Assembly (NCBI GenBank): GCA_964059195.1
Contig: CAXKWD010000008.1
Span: 45,065,502 to 45,129,501 of the forward strand
Source of the DNA: Ectobius pallidus
Lineage: Eukaryota; Arthropoda; Insecta; Blattodea; Ectobiidae
DNA: 64,000 nucleotides
Direction of reading: 5' to 3'
The position numbers and the translations under genes were made by a program. Below, one piece after another: positions 11,142-21,801 of this stretch. Under the pieces are notes generated by a model. The model saw only the letters and a list, made by a program, of their open reading frames with translations, was not told the origin of the DNA and did no database searches. Position 1 is the first letter of the stretch, and each line of letters starts with the position of its first letter.

Positions 11142-13020
11142 ATGAAACTTAGGAACCGTGAAGTCAAGATGTCACAAGAAGAAAGCCTAGCCATGCAGGA
11201 AAATGGACAAGATTTGTTAAGTAATACCGAAATGGAGTGTATTATAAATGATGTTAGTGTAGGAAATAGTTCTCAACTAGCAGATTTAACAGAAACCGAT
11301 ATGGAAGTACAGGTAGAATCAGATGCTACTATTGTACATGACAATGCAAAAAGGCGCGAAAGTAGCGAATCTTCAGACGAGTTGTTGGAAAATTACATAA
11401 AATCTTTCGTGCAGCAAATGTTTAATAAATTAAGTAGTAAAATTGAAGATGTGGAGAATGATGTTAAGAGTGATGTTAATGATGTTAAAACTGATGTCAA
11501 TAGTGTCAAAACAGATGTTAATTCACAGATCGCAGAAAGCAATGAAAATATTAGTTCGAAGTTGATGAAAGTGGACGAGAATCTAGCAAAACTTAGGGAT
11601 GACTTGAAGTTAGAAGTAGTCAATGAAATTCAAGAGAGGTTAGGTGATTTCAAAACCCAGATAAATAATGATGTCACAGTAGCATTAGAAAATATTCAGA
11701 CAACTGTAAATAATGAAGTAACGGAGGTTAAGGAAGTAATTGCTAATGTAAGCACAAACCTTCAGTCTATGCAAAATAACATTTCAACTGTGAATGACGA
11801 AATGAAAGCTGTAGTATCTAACGTCACAGAACTAGAGAATAATGTTTCATTAATGAATATGAAAATTAGTACTTTTGATGAGACATTTGATGAGGCTTTG
11901 CTAAGATTAATGATATTGTCAGGAATGATCTTGAAAATAAGAATCAGTTGCTTAAAGTGAAACAGAAGGACATAGAGATTCAGATTAGAGAAGCAGTATT
12001 AACTATAAAAGTTCATAAAGACGAGGAAATATTGTCGAACAGGATTTGATTGTTAGAAAGTAGAATGAATGTACCTATTGATTTACATGTAAATAATGAT
12101 GTAAGTGTTCCGCAACTGGGAAGCAATATGAACAGAAATATTATGGAAGAAAATTGTTCACAAGGTCCATGTAGATCTCCTAGATGTAAGGAAAGAATTA
12201 ACAGCCATAATGGTTCCCAGCTGCAAGATATTAATATACCTTTGTCGATAGTCACTCAAGTACAAATTTTCCCAGTTACTTGATGAACGAAATCAAACTG
12301 CCAGTGTTTGACGAAAATTTGAATACTAACCCGCAGAACTTCCTCACAGAACTTCATGATTATTTCAGGCTTAGATCTATTCTCCCAAATATGTATATGA
12401 TTATTGTAAGAAAAGCATTGCAGGGTAGAGCATTAAATTGGTTCAACTTGACAACGAACGAAACTACAACGTTTGATGAATTCAAGCGTAACTTTATAAG
12501 TAGATATTGGAGCTTAACTAACAGGAATAACATTAGGATGCAGTTAGCTAATTGTGTCTATGAACCAGAGTCAGGGCAGGCTATGATAGATTATTTTTTA
12601 GAAATGGCAGAATTGGGAAGGCAGGTAGATCCTCCCTTAAATGAATTCGAGTTGCTAGAAACTGTAACGAATCATTTCCAAGAGAATGTGAGGATAAATT
12701 TAATCGTAGCCAAACCAAGAACTTTCGCAGAAATGCTGGAGTTACTTGCAGCATTTGAGCAACGTAACACATACAGAAATAGACATAGTTATGGAGATTC
12801 AAATAGTAGGACGTACCAGTCTACAAATAGATTTGTAAATTCTGGGGTAGGGGCAGAAGCCAATAAAAACAATTGTGATAGAAGCTATGAAACCAGAAAT
12901 ACATACAGAGGTACCATGCCCAAGGAGAATAGGAATAATGGAGGATATTTTCAAAATAGGCAATTTAACAGAAATAATGATGGTAGAAATCAAGTAAACC
13001 ATGTAACATTCAATAGATAA
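11142..13020 (+). pseudogene. gag pseudogene of the first LTR element
   Basis: The likely start is ATG 11142, giving MKLRN, the same first five residues as the intact gag at 44783. An acidic region is followed by a long coiled coil (11390-11900) with repeated NDVKTDVNSVKTDVN heptads. A frameshift near 11900 and a stop near 12046 break the frame. 12280-13020 then encodes a Retrotrans_gag-type domain (KLPVFDENLNTNPQNFLTEL, ALNWFNL, FKRNFISRYW, FAEMLELLAAFEQ) and an Asn/Arg-rich basic tail. No CCHC zinc knuckle is seen. The protein would form the particle and bind RNA; this copy cannot. Confidence 0.75.
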
Positions 13021-13489
13021 AATGGTAGTAACGGAAACAATCCGAATTCATGGAAAAGGTGCCATGGATGAAAAACCAAGGTTACAGAAGGAAATATCAG
13101 AACCGTACTTACAATAGGAGAGTTGACAATGATAATCGGGTTAGGCCAGGTCAGGCCAGGTCACGGCAAATGGCGTGTAAAGAGTGTAGAAACTCAACAA
13201 AATACATTGAATCCTAGAGCCAGAGCTTTTAACAATACAAGAAATGAAAATGAATCTGATGACATTACTGTAGAAGTTCATGAACAAGAAAATTCAAGTA
13301 GTACACAACCGTTAAACTAAAAAGTCAATATCTCGAGGGTTCGGATGGTGTTGGCACAACTTCAGTAATTTCAGACAAAAAGTAGAACCCATATATAGTA
13401 TTCAGGCACGAGGAGATTTTTCAAATAGCAAAATGAATAGAGAGAGGAGTAATGAAAGTAGAAATGATGTCATTATGGATCCACCAAGA

Positions 13490-13980
13490 ATAAAGATAAA
13501 AATAGGAAATTATGAAATAACTGCACTAGTAGACACAGGATGTTCAAATAGCGTAATTAGCGTAATTTGGTACCTATTTGTGGATTAGCTTGTACCGTAG
13601 CGATAAAGAGAGCTAAACAGTCAGTGAAATTTCAGTGTATGTTAAATGTCAATATTGGAAACTTAAATTTCGAAATACTTTTATTAGTAGTCCCAAAATT
13701 AGTAACAGACGTAATTATCGGAGTTGATGTCTTCACGGAGTACAACAGCGTGATCAGTTTTGAAGAAAACAATTTAGTACTGAACTTGCCAGAACATAAG
13801 ATGAGTAGACCATTTGATAATGATCCGAGTAGGAGAGATGCGTCTAGTGAGTTAGGGGAAAATGACATACCGTATGAAACATTTATTGTAGAAAATGTTC
13901 AAGTTAATGACATGATGATTCAAAAGATAGGCCCTTGGGACGAAGAAATAAGTGATAGTGATGAATTATCAAATGTATGA
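13490..13980 (+). pseudogene. Retroviral-type aspartic protease fragment
   Basis: Around 13497-13560 the frame encodes a segment with LVDTGCSNSVIS, the DTG active-site loop of retropepsins. The next block (13567-13980) continues in another frame with DVIIGVDVF, the usual late protease motif. A 9-bp duplication (AGCGTAATT twice, 13551-13568) sits at the break. The frameshift inactivates it. Confidence 0.65.
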
Positions 13981-14141
13981 TATTAAGTTGTGAAGACTGC
14001 GCGGATAGATATGAAAATGAAAATAAAGTTGACGAAGTTGTCAATGTAGGGCGAGTAGAAATAGGTTATGTCTCGGTGAGTGGATTATGAGAAGACGACC
14101 CTAGCGCGAATTCGACGATTATTTTAAAAGAAAAGGTAAAA

Positions 14142-14460
14142 ATGGCTCATAATTTAAATGATGACCAACGAGGGAAATTGTTTTCAGTACTGATGAAGTA
14201 TCAAGAAATATTTTCAGAAAACGTAGGACTCTGTGATATTTACGAACACCAATTTGACATCAATCCAGTAGATGAATTTACCTACAAAAGCAGACCTATT
14301 CCAATAGCGTTGAAAAAGGAAGCGGACATGACTATTCAGAAAATGTTAAATTCTGGAGTGATCGAAATTTCAACTTCGAAGTATATTAACCCACTGTGTT
14401 GGACGTTTAAGGCCCAGTTGCATAAAAGCTCCAGATATCTTCTAGACAGGTAATGGTTCT
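14142..14460 (+). pseudogene. Reverse transcriptase N-terminal fragment (Gypsy type)
   Basis: The frame encodes the linker and first RT block of Ty3/Gypsy pol: YKSRPIPIALKKEADMTIQK, then MLNSGVIEISTSKYINPL. It stops at 14453. Weak similarity may run on to ~14570 with stops. The catalytic YxDD block is absent. Confidence 0.7.
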
Positions 14461-14559
14461 ATACATTTATAGACTCGATAAACACCTTCCCATTTCCGAA
14501 AGCGGATTTGCTCAGTAAATAGCTAATGCCAGATAAATGAGTTGAGCACTTTGTCAATA

Positions 14560-15772
14560 GAAGGAGACACGGTGCTTACTGTAACATCATATTGGCCGTG
14601 ATTGAGTAGCAACCAATCAGAGCGCTTCTTGCTATTCTATTCAAAATGGCTGAATTTTCTTTCTGCTTTTTTTTCTTGTCTGCTGTTTCTCTGCTAAAAT
14701 GAATGTAAAACGTGAGAGAAACTACGGTAATTTCGACTTCGAGACTTGTGCATTAGAGAAAATGTCACCCATCACAATCTGACAACATAATGCGTAAAAC
14801 GTAACACATTAATTAAGTTATAGCTGATTTACCACAGAAAGGAAAGCTTTGATGGTTGTTACCAATTCTAATGATGGGCTATTTAACGCTGAAAACGGCA
14901 TGCTTGCAGTTGTTCCTTATTTAATATGATGGCCTATTTATCCATAGATCATTGCTTTGACAGCCTGATTCTTTCCGAAAATCAATATCGTCAAAGATCT
15001 AATTCTTTCAGGGAATACTTTTGCTTTATACATCTCTAGGCCTAATTAATACCTCAGGATGAAGATGACGAGAAAGATGATGATTATGTATTAATATTCG
15101 TGCTGTAAAAAGGCAATATTTTCTTCATAAAGTGTTGCATCAAAAAATAAAATTAATATACTTAAGCTACATTTTTTCCTAATCTGAATATCATCGTAGG
15201 CTACTTCTTGAAAGGATTGCTGTATTTCTTTAAGGGAATATTTACTTCTGTATAGACCTAGGCCTTATACGATCTGGCATTGAAGATGAGCAGCAAGAAA
15301 ATATGATGTGAATTAATATTCGCGATGTTTTCCTAAAAGTATTAACTTACAACAGAAAATGAAATTAATACAAATAAACGATGGATACATTAATAGCCTA
15401 GGCTATAGCAAAGTTCATCGATAATATACAATTTTTCTAGTACAGTATTATGAATTATTTCACACACTAATTAATAACCAATGCCAACTTCATTACTACT
15501 TTTCAGTTTAATACCATAACAAGCTAGTAACATAATGTAAGATAAAATGCTAACGTAATAACGAAGCATACATCAACATAAATGTTTCGCATTTCCGCCA
15601 TGTTGCGTGTTTATCTACCGTTTCGCCAGATATCTAGCGATTTGTGGTGCGATAGTTTGTCGGGCGTTTTATCGAACGATTAGCAGCCATCGAACGTTTC
15701 AGAAACGCTTACGGATTGAATAATGCCATCTAGTAGATATCTTACGTTTCGGAAACCCGGCCTAAGAAGGAT
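14560..15772 (-). mobile_element. Element ending in GGCCGGGTTTC, copy B (inserted in pol)
   Basis: The right end at ~15743-15772 reads, on the minus strand, CTTAGGCCGGGTTTC-CGAAACG. 15160-15600 is the reverse complement of 60155-60225 joined to 62043-62420, so these are two copies of one family. Internally a ~200-bp segment is repeated (about 14975-15140 and 15170-15360). The left boundary within pol is not resolved. No coding capacity is visible in this copy. Confidence 0.5.
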
Positions 15773-15950
15773 AAATAGCTTTGCTAAGAGTAATAAATAG
15801 TTGTTTCTATAACATATATAATTCAAGAAATGTACTGCAGAGTTATTGTGCCTAGAAAAGATAAGATATTGTTAAGTTAAAATGAATAGAAAAGATTGTG
15901 GATTATAAATAATACTTGATTAATAAATATTATATATATATATATATATA

Positions 15951-16091
15951 TATAGCTAAATATTTATGTACAACATCTCGTTATTCTCAGGGTTCGGTCT
16001 CGGATAATATTCGCACACTTCAGCAATTCCATTTGTTTAATTCAACTTCCGCTTATTTCTCTTTTTCTTGTTAATTCTTCAGCTAGAACCA

Positions 16092-16128
<37 letters not shown>

Positions 16129-16213
16129 CAAATGGAATTGCTGAAGTGTGCGAATATTATCCGAGACCGAACCCTGAGAATAACGAGATGTTGTACATAA
16201 ATATTTAGCTATA
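15951..16213. repeat. 91-bp perfect inverted repeat with ~80-bp spacer
   Basis: 15951-16041 and 16123-16213 are reverse complements as far as I can read, from TATAGCTAAATATTTATG to CCATTTGTTTAAT. A (TA)n tract lies before the left arm and another just inside the right arm. The repeat sits inside the first LTR element, downstream of its broken pol. Confidence 0.85.
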
Positions 16214-16487
16214 GATGATTTGGATGTAGAAAGTTTGAGATGATGTACATAATAGATGATGGATTGAAGAACATTAATGTTGATGAATGTACATATTATT
16301 GTTGTTTAAAGGGTAATATTTTCTATGTATTATTTGTTGTTTAAAGGGTAATGTTTAAAGGGTAATGTTGTAAAACAACGTATTGTAAAACTGTATATTT
16401 ATTTGATTCTTATGTGATTTATTATGTTCGTATGTTGTATAAAAACAGAAATAGTCAGTGGTCAAAGAAACAGAATATATGCAAAAA

Positions 16488-16650
16488 TAAATAAGTGATA
16501 TAACACGGACGATGAGGTTCTCGACGTAAATAAGTGATATAACACGGACGATGAGTTTCTCAACGTAAATAAGTGATATAATACGGACGATGAGTTTCTC
16601 GACGTGAATAAATGATAAAACATGGACGATGAGTGCAATCTCAACGTATA
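16488..16650. repeat. 39-bp minisatellite, about four copies
   Basis: The unit TAAGTGATATAACACGGACG plus ATGAGTTTCTCGACGTAAA repeats with a 39-bp period and increasing divergence. The minus-strand open frame 16355-16687 is only this repeat translated. Confidence 0.8.
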
Positions 16651-17065
16651 TATTTTCAAAAATAACTGAATTCTCTATCACTGACAAAAAGAGTTAAAAC
16701 ATAAAATGTGTTTTTTTTTCAGGAAATTACTTCATATTTAAAAATGTTTAATGTTATATTTAATTGATTGTCCAAATTTTGTTAATATTATGTTTAAGAA
16801 ATTCAAGGTAACCAACCAGATTTAAATTGTTTGTATTCAAATATTTTTATAAGTGTGAGATTTATTTGATTTAAAGTTGTAATGTTTAACACATACACTT
16901 ATGTTACACTAATAAATGTCGTCATCCACTACTTCACGTATTCACTTTGCGTTTTGACTAATTCGGGTATGATTTAAAATTGATAAGCATAAATATTCTG
17001 GTTTATGATATGTTAATTTAATTATTTACCTATTCGGACATAATTAAATTAACACAGGGGCAAAT

Positions 17066-17825
17066 TGAAGCTGTAATTATTCCACCCTTTCATTTTTTAG
17101 AGAAGAATGGTTAATTAATAGTTATTCCAAATATTTAAATTCTTTTCCGTAACAAAATTCCAGTACAAATTATTATTATGATTATGTAAGCCTAAATTCA
17201 AAAGATTAACTGTAAAAGAAACGAATATATTCAAAGTATAACGTACTTAATTCGTATACTGAAGCGCGAATTACTTAGACCAATAGAATGGTAATACGTA
17301 AGGAAACCAAAAGCCAATAAGAGTACAGTAAGGCAATAGCGCGAAGAAAAGCTGTTGAGGAGTTTCATTCCATTACGATTCCCCTCCCGGTACACACCGT
17401 CGTGGGAGTGCTAAGTAATAGTTCGCGGTAAAATACCTCAGCTATTGCGTATTCCACATATCACACATATGTATAACAGACAGGTAATAGCAAGTCGTGT
17501 GAGTTTACTTTATAATTGTGATTAAAAAGGAAATAATATCACGTAAGTACCAAAAGTGAAACTGAATAAAAGTGGTGACCGACATTAGTAAGATACAGAG
17601 ACACAATCTCACACCAAGTCGCCAGTTTATAATAAATATCGTTACTAAAGTGATTATAGTGTTGTCATTTATAGAATCGTAATTAGCTATAATCAAAACC
17701 CTGAGACGATTCGTGCACCTACCCTGAGTGAAAGCAGCCAAGGCATTGAGGTGCGTTATTCACATGGACTCCGACGGGGATTTGGAGTAAGTACTTCCAC
17801 CGAAGAAATCCTTTCACAATATAAG
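17066..17825 (+). repeat. 3' LTR, left part (split)
   Basis: It matches the 5' LTR from TGAAGC up to ACAATATAAG, where the P-like element begins. The remainder of the LTR (ATATAAGTCCCCCAACCC to CATCTCA) lies at 19638-19667. A weak purine stretch (CAGGGG) precedes it. Confidence 0.85.
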
Positions 17826-19637
17826 CACAGTATAAGTATTAATACAGTAAGGAAACTGTGTGTTATAAGTCCTATGACAACTTGTTAGCTGGGCGACACT
17901 AGCGCTCCATGCGGCGGTTGAGTAAAACTGCATTCTCACCATATAAAATAACTTGGGAAAATGCATAAACACATAACAAAATATGTTATAATAAGAGAAA
18001 AAAATCTTCTTTCAAAACTGAATTTTAAATTTAAGAAACAATGAAGCATGTATTATATTTTAGTTAAGATCAGGCACAATTTTTAAATGCCACTTACCTG
18101 TGACGGATAGTTAACTTGCACTGCAGTTCCTAGGGCTATTCTTATTACAAGTTTTAATAACTTCAAGATGATTCTTGGAAAACCAATTATAACTCATTTT
18201 TATTTTTAAAAGTAGCCTAATATTACATTAGAATAGAAATGTCATCATTTTACAAAAATAATACAATATTACATAAAATACAATACAAAATTCAAATAAA
18301 AATATAGGTTTCTATCAATATTTCTCAATTTCTAATACTCCAAAACTGCTTTTAGTATACAGTCGGTATAGCAGTTTTAATTAAAGAGTTCTTATTGGAA
18401 TTCATAAACTGGCTGTTTTCGAAGTGTTCCAAACATAGGCGGCAATTTACATTTAAATATTTTACAGTTTTTGTTAGTAGGTCTTCTCGCCGACTATTGA
18501 TGACCCATTTTTTACACCTGAAATCATTACAACAATTGAAGGTAGATCGAAGCCGTAAACAAAATACAATCTCAAGAATGAAGTTGAGGACGAGCAGTGT
18601 GACAAACCTATATTCAAAGGTCACTCTTTAATATAATTTATAACTTAAACGTTGATTTTAAATGTGGGAAAAACCTTGGACTAGATACGCTTCTTAACAG
18701 TAGCCTATTTTAGGTAAGCCTATTGCTTGCCTAGGTTTGGATAATGATGTCATGTTAGTTTACTGTCGCAAACACCTTAATGGCACATGTATCCGAGAAT
18801 TTATGATGTAAGATTATGTTTTCGTCATCTTTACGCCTACATCGTGTTCTAGAAAATAAATATCGTACCGCCTGTAAAATCGGCTATGTGCACTTTTTTA
18901 CGAAATTGAGTTATGTGCACTGATATTCCTTAGCATTGATCCTTACAACCGGGCATGTGGATCTTTGATTGTCAGGTTTGTGCAAGCAAAGAAAAAAAAT
19001 CGGCTACATGCTGCAAAATGGCCATGTGCATTAGAGCTCACATAGCCATTCTTGACTGCCAACACGGCACACATGTTTGTATACATAACCGGCCCTGACA
19101 TATACATTACAATGCACATAGGAAATAAGCTGCACCGCAGCAAATATTGTGTTATCTTAAGCGATCACAATACGACATCCTAAATATTGTTATCTTTAAC
19201 CGTGATATAGACTGCTGACATTTTCATTTCATTAGTATCTATTGTTAGAAATTACAACATAATTAAAGATAAAAATATTACATTAAAGTAAATGTAAACA
19301 TAACCACACCAGAACATGTGTCAAGAGTAAGCCAGCAGGCATACAATAAATATTACGTATTTTTCTTCTTACCTTTCTGGATCTTTTGGGAAAGTGAAGA
19401 AATGCAATTCAGGATTTCTTCCTTTATTGTTACTGCAATTTATAGCAGAACAATAACATCCTTTCGAAACACGCATTGCTATAAAAATTCAAGACTCCTA
19501 TTTATTTCCATTCTTCCCGCAGTAGTGATTGTAGTATTACTCAATGGCCGGTAGGATCGCTAGGTAATCTGCGCGCGCATGTCCGTCTGGCAGAAAAACG
19601 GGCTGAGTTTCTTTACTGTATTAATACGTATACTGTG
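17826..19637 (-). mobile_element. P-superfamily-like element inside the 3' LTR
   Basis: The terminal inverted repeats are CACAGTATAAGTATTAATAC (left, continuing AGTAAGGAAACT) and the matching inverted right end AGTATACTGTG. A 7-bp ATATAAG duplication flanks it (17819-17825, 19638-19644). Its excision would recreate the LTR sequence seen at 10806-10838. A THAP-domain exon lies on the minus strand. 7-8-bp duplications plus a THAP domain fit the P superfamily. The rest of a transposase is missing, so it is non-autonomous. Confidence 0.75.
18352..18540 (-). pseudogene. THAP-domain exon of a P-like transposase
   Basis: The minus-strand frame runs KKWVINSRREDLLTKTVKY, then CRLCLEHFENSQFMN and IKTAIPTVY. 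These are the second half of a THAP zinc finger: the W, the C-x2-H pair (CLEH), the FMN motif and the AVPT-type box, here AIPT. A consensus-like acceptor (TTTCAG) precedes the exon near 18520. The first half of the domain (the C-x2-4-C pair) should be in an upstream exon, which I could not find. THAP domains bind DNA at the ends of P elements. Confidence 0.7.
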
Positions 19638-19671
19638 ATATAAGTCCCCCAACCCATGTGCATCTCAATCC

Positions 19672-20959
19672 TATCGTTCTGAATAACATTTCTTCTGTAG
19701 GAAGAAAGGAGAATTAGTTAATTGGAACATAACCTTCGGAGATAAAGGAAAGAAAACTAAAAAGAAAGGAAAATTCCCATAAAAACCTGATGAACTAATC
19801 GGTTGAGGTTAAGTTGAACCTAGAACGGACATACGAACCTTATGAGCTAAATAATAATTGCATATATTAATGAAATATTCACTAACCTGTTTAATACCCA
19901 CTTATATGCACGTTAATAAATAAAACAATTAAAATTATAATAATAAAAATTTCCCGAACGGCCCTGAAATATATTTCATCTTCCATGCATATGTTTTACT
20001 TTCAAGGCCGCAAAACCACGCTAATATACAAAAATCCGCTCTCTACTTATGAACTAAATCAAGGATGCCATATGGGTCGTAGCTGGCCGGTCCTCTAGAG
20101 AAAAGAAAAACAATCCCATTATTATGGACATGCTTTAACTACTACTGAACCTGATGCTACGGTATTAGGAAGTAAAGTTTAATGTGGAATCTGAAACAAG
20201 ATAGAGTTCATTTACCAGTCAGAGGTGAAGGAGGCTTTTGGTGGACTGGAAAATTCGCGTTTAAATTGGGTGGAATTTTAGGCCCGGAACCTAGGACGGG
20301 CATATGAACCTTATATAATTTTGTAAGACAGACTTAAATACGTTTATGATTATATGTAGGCCTATGCGGTTTGTCACTTTTCGAAAACTACAAACTAATG
20401 AGAAGGTACTGTATAATCTACTTGTTGCGTGTAAGTATAGTAGCCACGGTTAAATTCCACAAAGTGGCTAGTCACCACCTGTTCGTCGCGAGGGGAAGCA
20501 GCCCCGGCACGATGTTGCAGTTGCAACATATTTCGCAAGAGGATATTTCGGGTGAAGAGTTCGAAGCTTTAGTATGTCTTCACAGTGCATATTCGGTTTT
20601 TGATCGTTCATCTTACTAATAGCCTCCTACACCCTACGCTTTCTTCGTACGTTCTTTCTTCTCAAATAGCATGTACTAGAAAGGAACCCCTGCCAAATCC
20701 CTGTCTGCATTGTTCCTGTAGATTAACAACACCAAATAGCTTGACAGTGTAGTTGATCTCACCTGGAGTTTCCTGTACCGGACTAGCTCGCGGTCTGGTG
20801 ATCACCCTAAACAAGTTTCTTGCGCGTCCTCCTGTTTTTGTCACAGGAAACACTCCAGCTAAAGATATGCTTCCGTTCCAGCCACACGCACAGCCTACTT
20901 AGGCTATACAACATGCCATAATAACTACAGGCCGGATTTTAATGCAATCACATTTTCCT
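19672..20959. other. Non-coding interval with small repeats
   Basis: No gene is visible. A ~28-bp unit, GAACCTAGAACGGACATACG followed by AACCTTAT, recurs at ~20289-20313. A CTGGAGTTTCCTGT / ACAGGAAACACTCCAG inverted pair lies at ~20763-20857. The 82-codon frame at 20371-20619 and the 63-codon frame at 20662-20853 (minus) have no recognisable domain. Confidence 0.4.
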
Positions 20960-20970
20960 ATTGGAATGTA

Positions 20971-21265
20971 CAAGTAAATTATTAAAGTGTTCTCTATACA
21001 GGCCGTGAAGGTCCTTGGGGTTCCAAGAAGTTGAGGCTCCGAGATGAGATAATCGGCATACGGAGGTGGTATCGTCCTTACTCCTTGGCTTCCTTTACCT
21101 CCAAGGATTGCTCCTGGTACTCATTTCTGTTGGAGGATGAGTCGACCCCAGGCCCAAGGTGCCACCAGATGAACTAATTAGATCGAATGAATAATCCTAA
21201 TGATTTCATGGGGATCGAACTTCCTTCCGGTGCTACAACCAACTACGCCACGGTGTACCCCTTCC
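20971..21265 (-). mobile_element. tRNA-derived SINE, minus strand
   Basis: Read on the minus strand, the head has box A TGGCGTAGTTGG (21239-21250) and box B AGTTCGATCCC (21211-21221). A ~200-bp body follows with CAATCCTTGGAGGTAAAGG. ATTGGAATGTA (20960-20970) and ATTAGAATGTA (21266-21276) flank it as an 11-bp target duplication with one mismatch. Confidence 0.7.
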
Positions 21266-21402
21266 ATTAGAATGTAGGTGTTTGAAAATTCTAAATGTTT
21301 AAGAACTAGGCTACCACGATAATCGTATTTAATTTTAATACTAGATATTTTTACACGTTTCGCACAGAATATTACATGTTTTTAAGATAATTTAAGGGAA
21401 AA

Positions 21403-21801
21403 TTGGGTGAAGACAAACCATTACGGGATTTTTTAAATTACATTAGTCCAATGGACTATGATTGGCAAAAGGTAACATATAAAAGTGATAAGAAGGTACA
21501 AAATAACAACCTGAGAATCGAATCTGAATCCAGAACCTTTACTAAAGAAAAAAGGCACCGTACTTTGGTTATAGGAAATCGCTCAGAAAGTGAATGTGAA
21601 TCAATTAACATTAAGGGTGTAGAAAAATCAGTGTTTCTACATGTCTATCGTATTGATCCTAATACTACTGTGGATGATTTAAAAAAGGTGAAAATTTCTC
21701 AAAACAATTTTGATAGGGCTATGAATCCTGCAATGTGGCCGAAGAATGCTTGTGTGAAATATTTTTTACATCTCAAACCGAAAACAGCTCAGCAAGGATA
21801 A
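21403..21801 (+). CDS. ORF1 C-terminal part of the LINE
   Basis: The frame is open for 132 codons up to a stop at 21801 and overlaps ORF2 by ~65 bases in another frame, as is usual in two-ORF LINEs. It is Lys/Arg-rich, with VFLHVYRIDPNTTVDDLKK near residue 80, which resembles the C-terminal region of ORF1 RNA-binding proteins of CR1/Jockey-like elements. No zinc knuckle is visible in this portion. The true start is lost through 5' truncation; the frame here opens without a convincing ATG. Confidence 0.55.
   Translation: MGEDKPLRDFLNYISPMDYDWQKVTYKSDKKVQNNNLRIESESRTFTKEKRHRTLVIGNRSESECESINIKGVEKSVFLHVYRIDPNTTVDDLKKVKISQNNFDRAMNPAMWPKNACVKYFLHLKPKTAQQG

Larger units (their letters stand above)
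10014..19667 (+). mobile_element. Degraded Ty3/Gypsy-type LTR retrotransposon
   Basis: Direct LTRs begin TGAAGCTGTAATTATTCC at 10014 and 17066 and end CATCTCA at 10838 and 19667. ATCC flanks the whole element (10010-10013, 19668-19671). The interior holds broken gag, a protease fragment and the start of RT in the usual order. The rest of pol (RT core, RNase H, integrase) is not visible: the region is occupied by a later DNA element, an inverted duplication and a minisatellite. The 3' LTR is split by a P-like element. The element is dead. Confidence 0.85.

Noticed and set aside
16355..16687. A 110-codon gene on the minus strand
   Set aside because: It is the translation of the 39-bp minisatellite, and the repeated peptide is a by-product.
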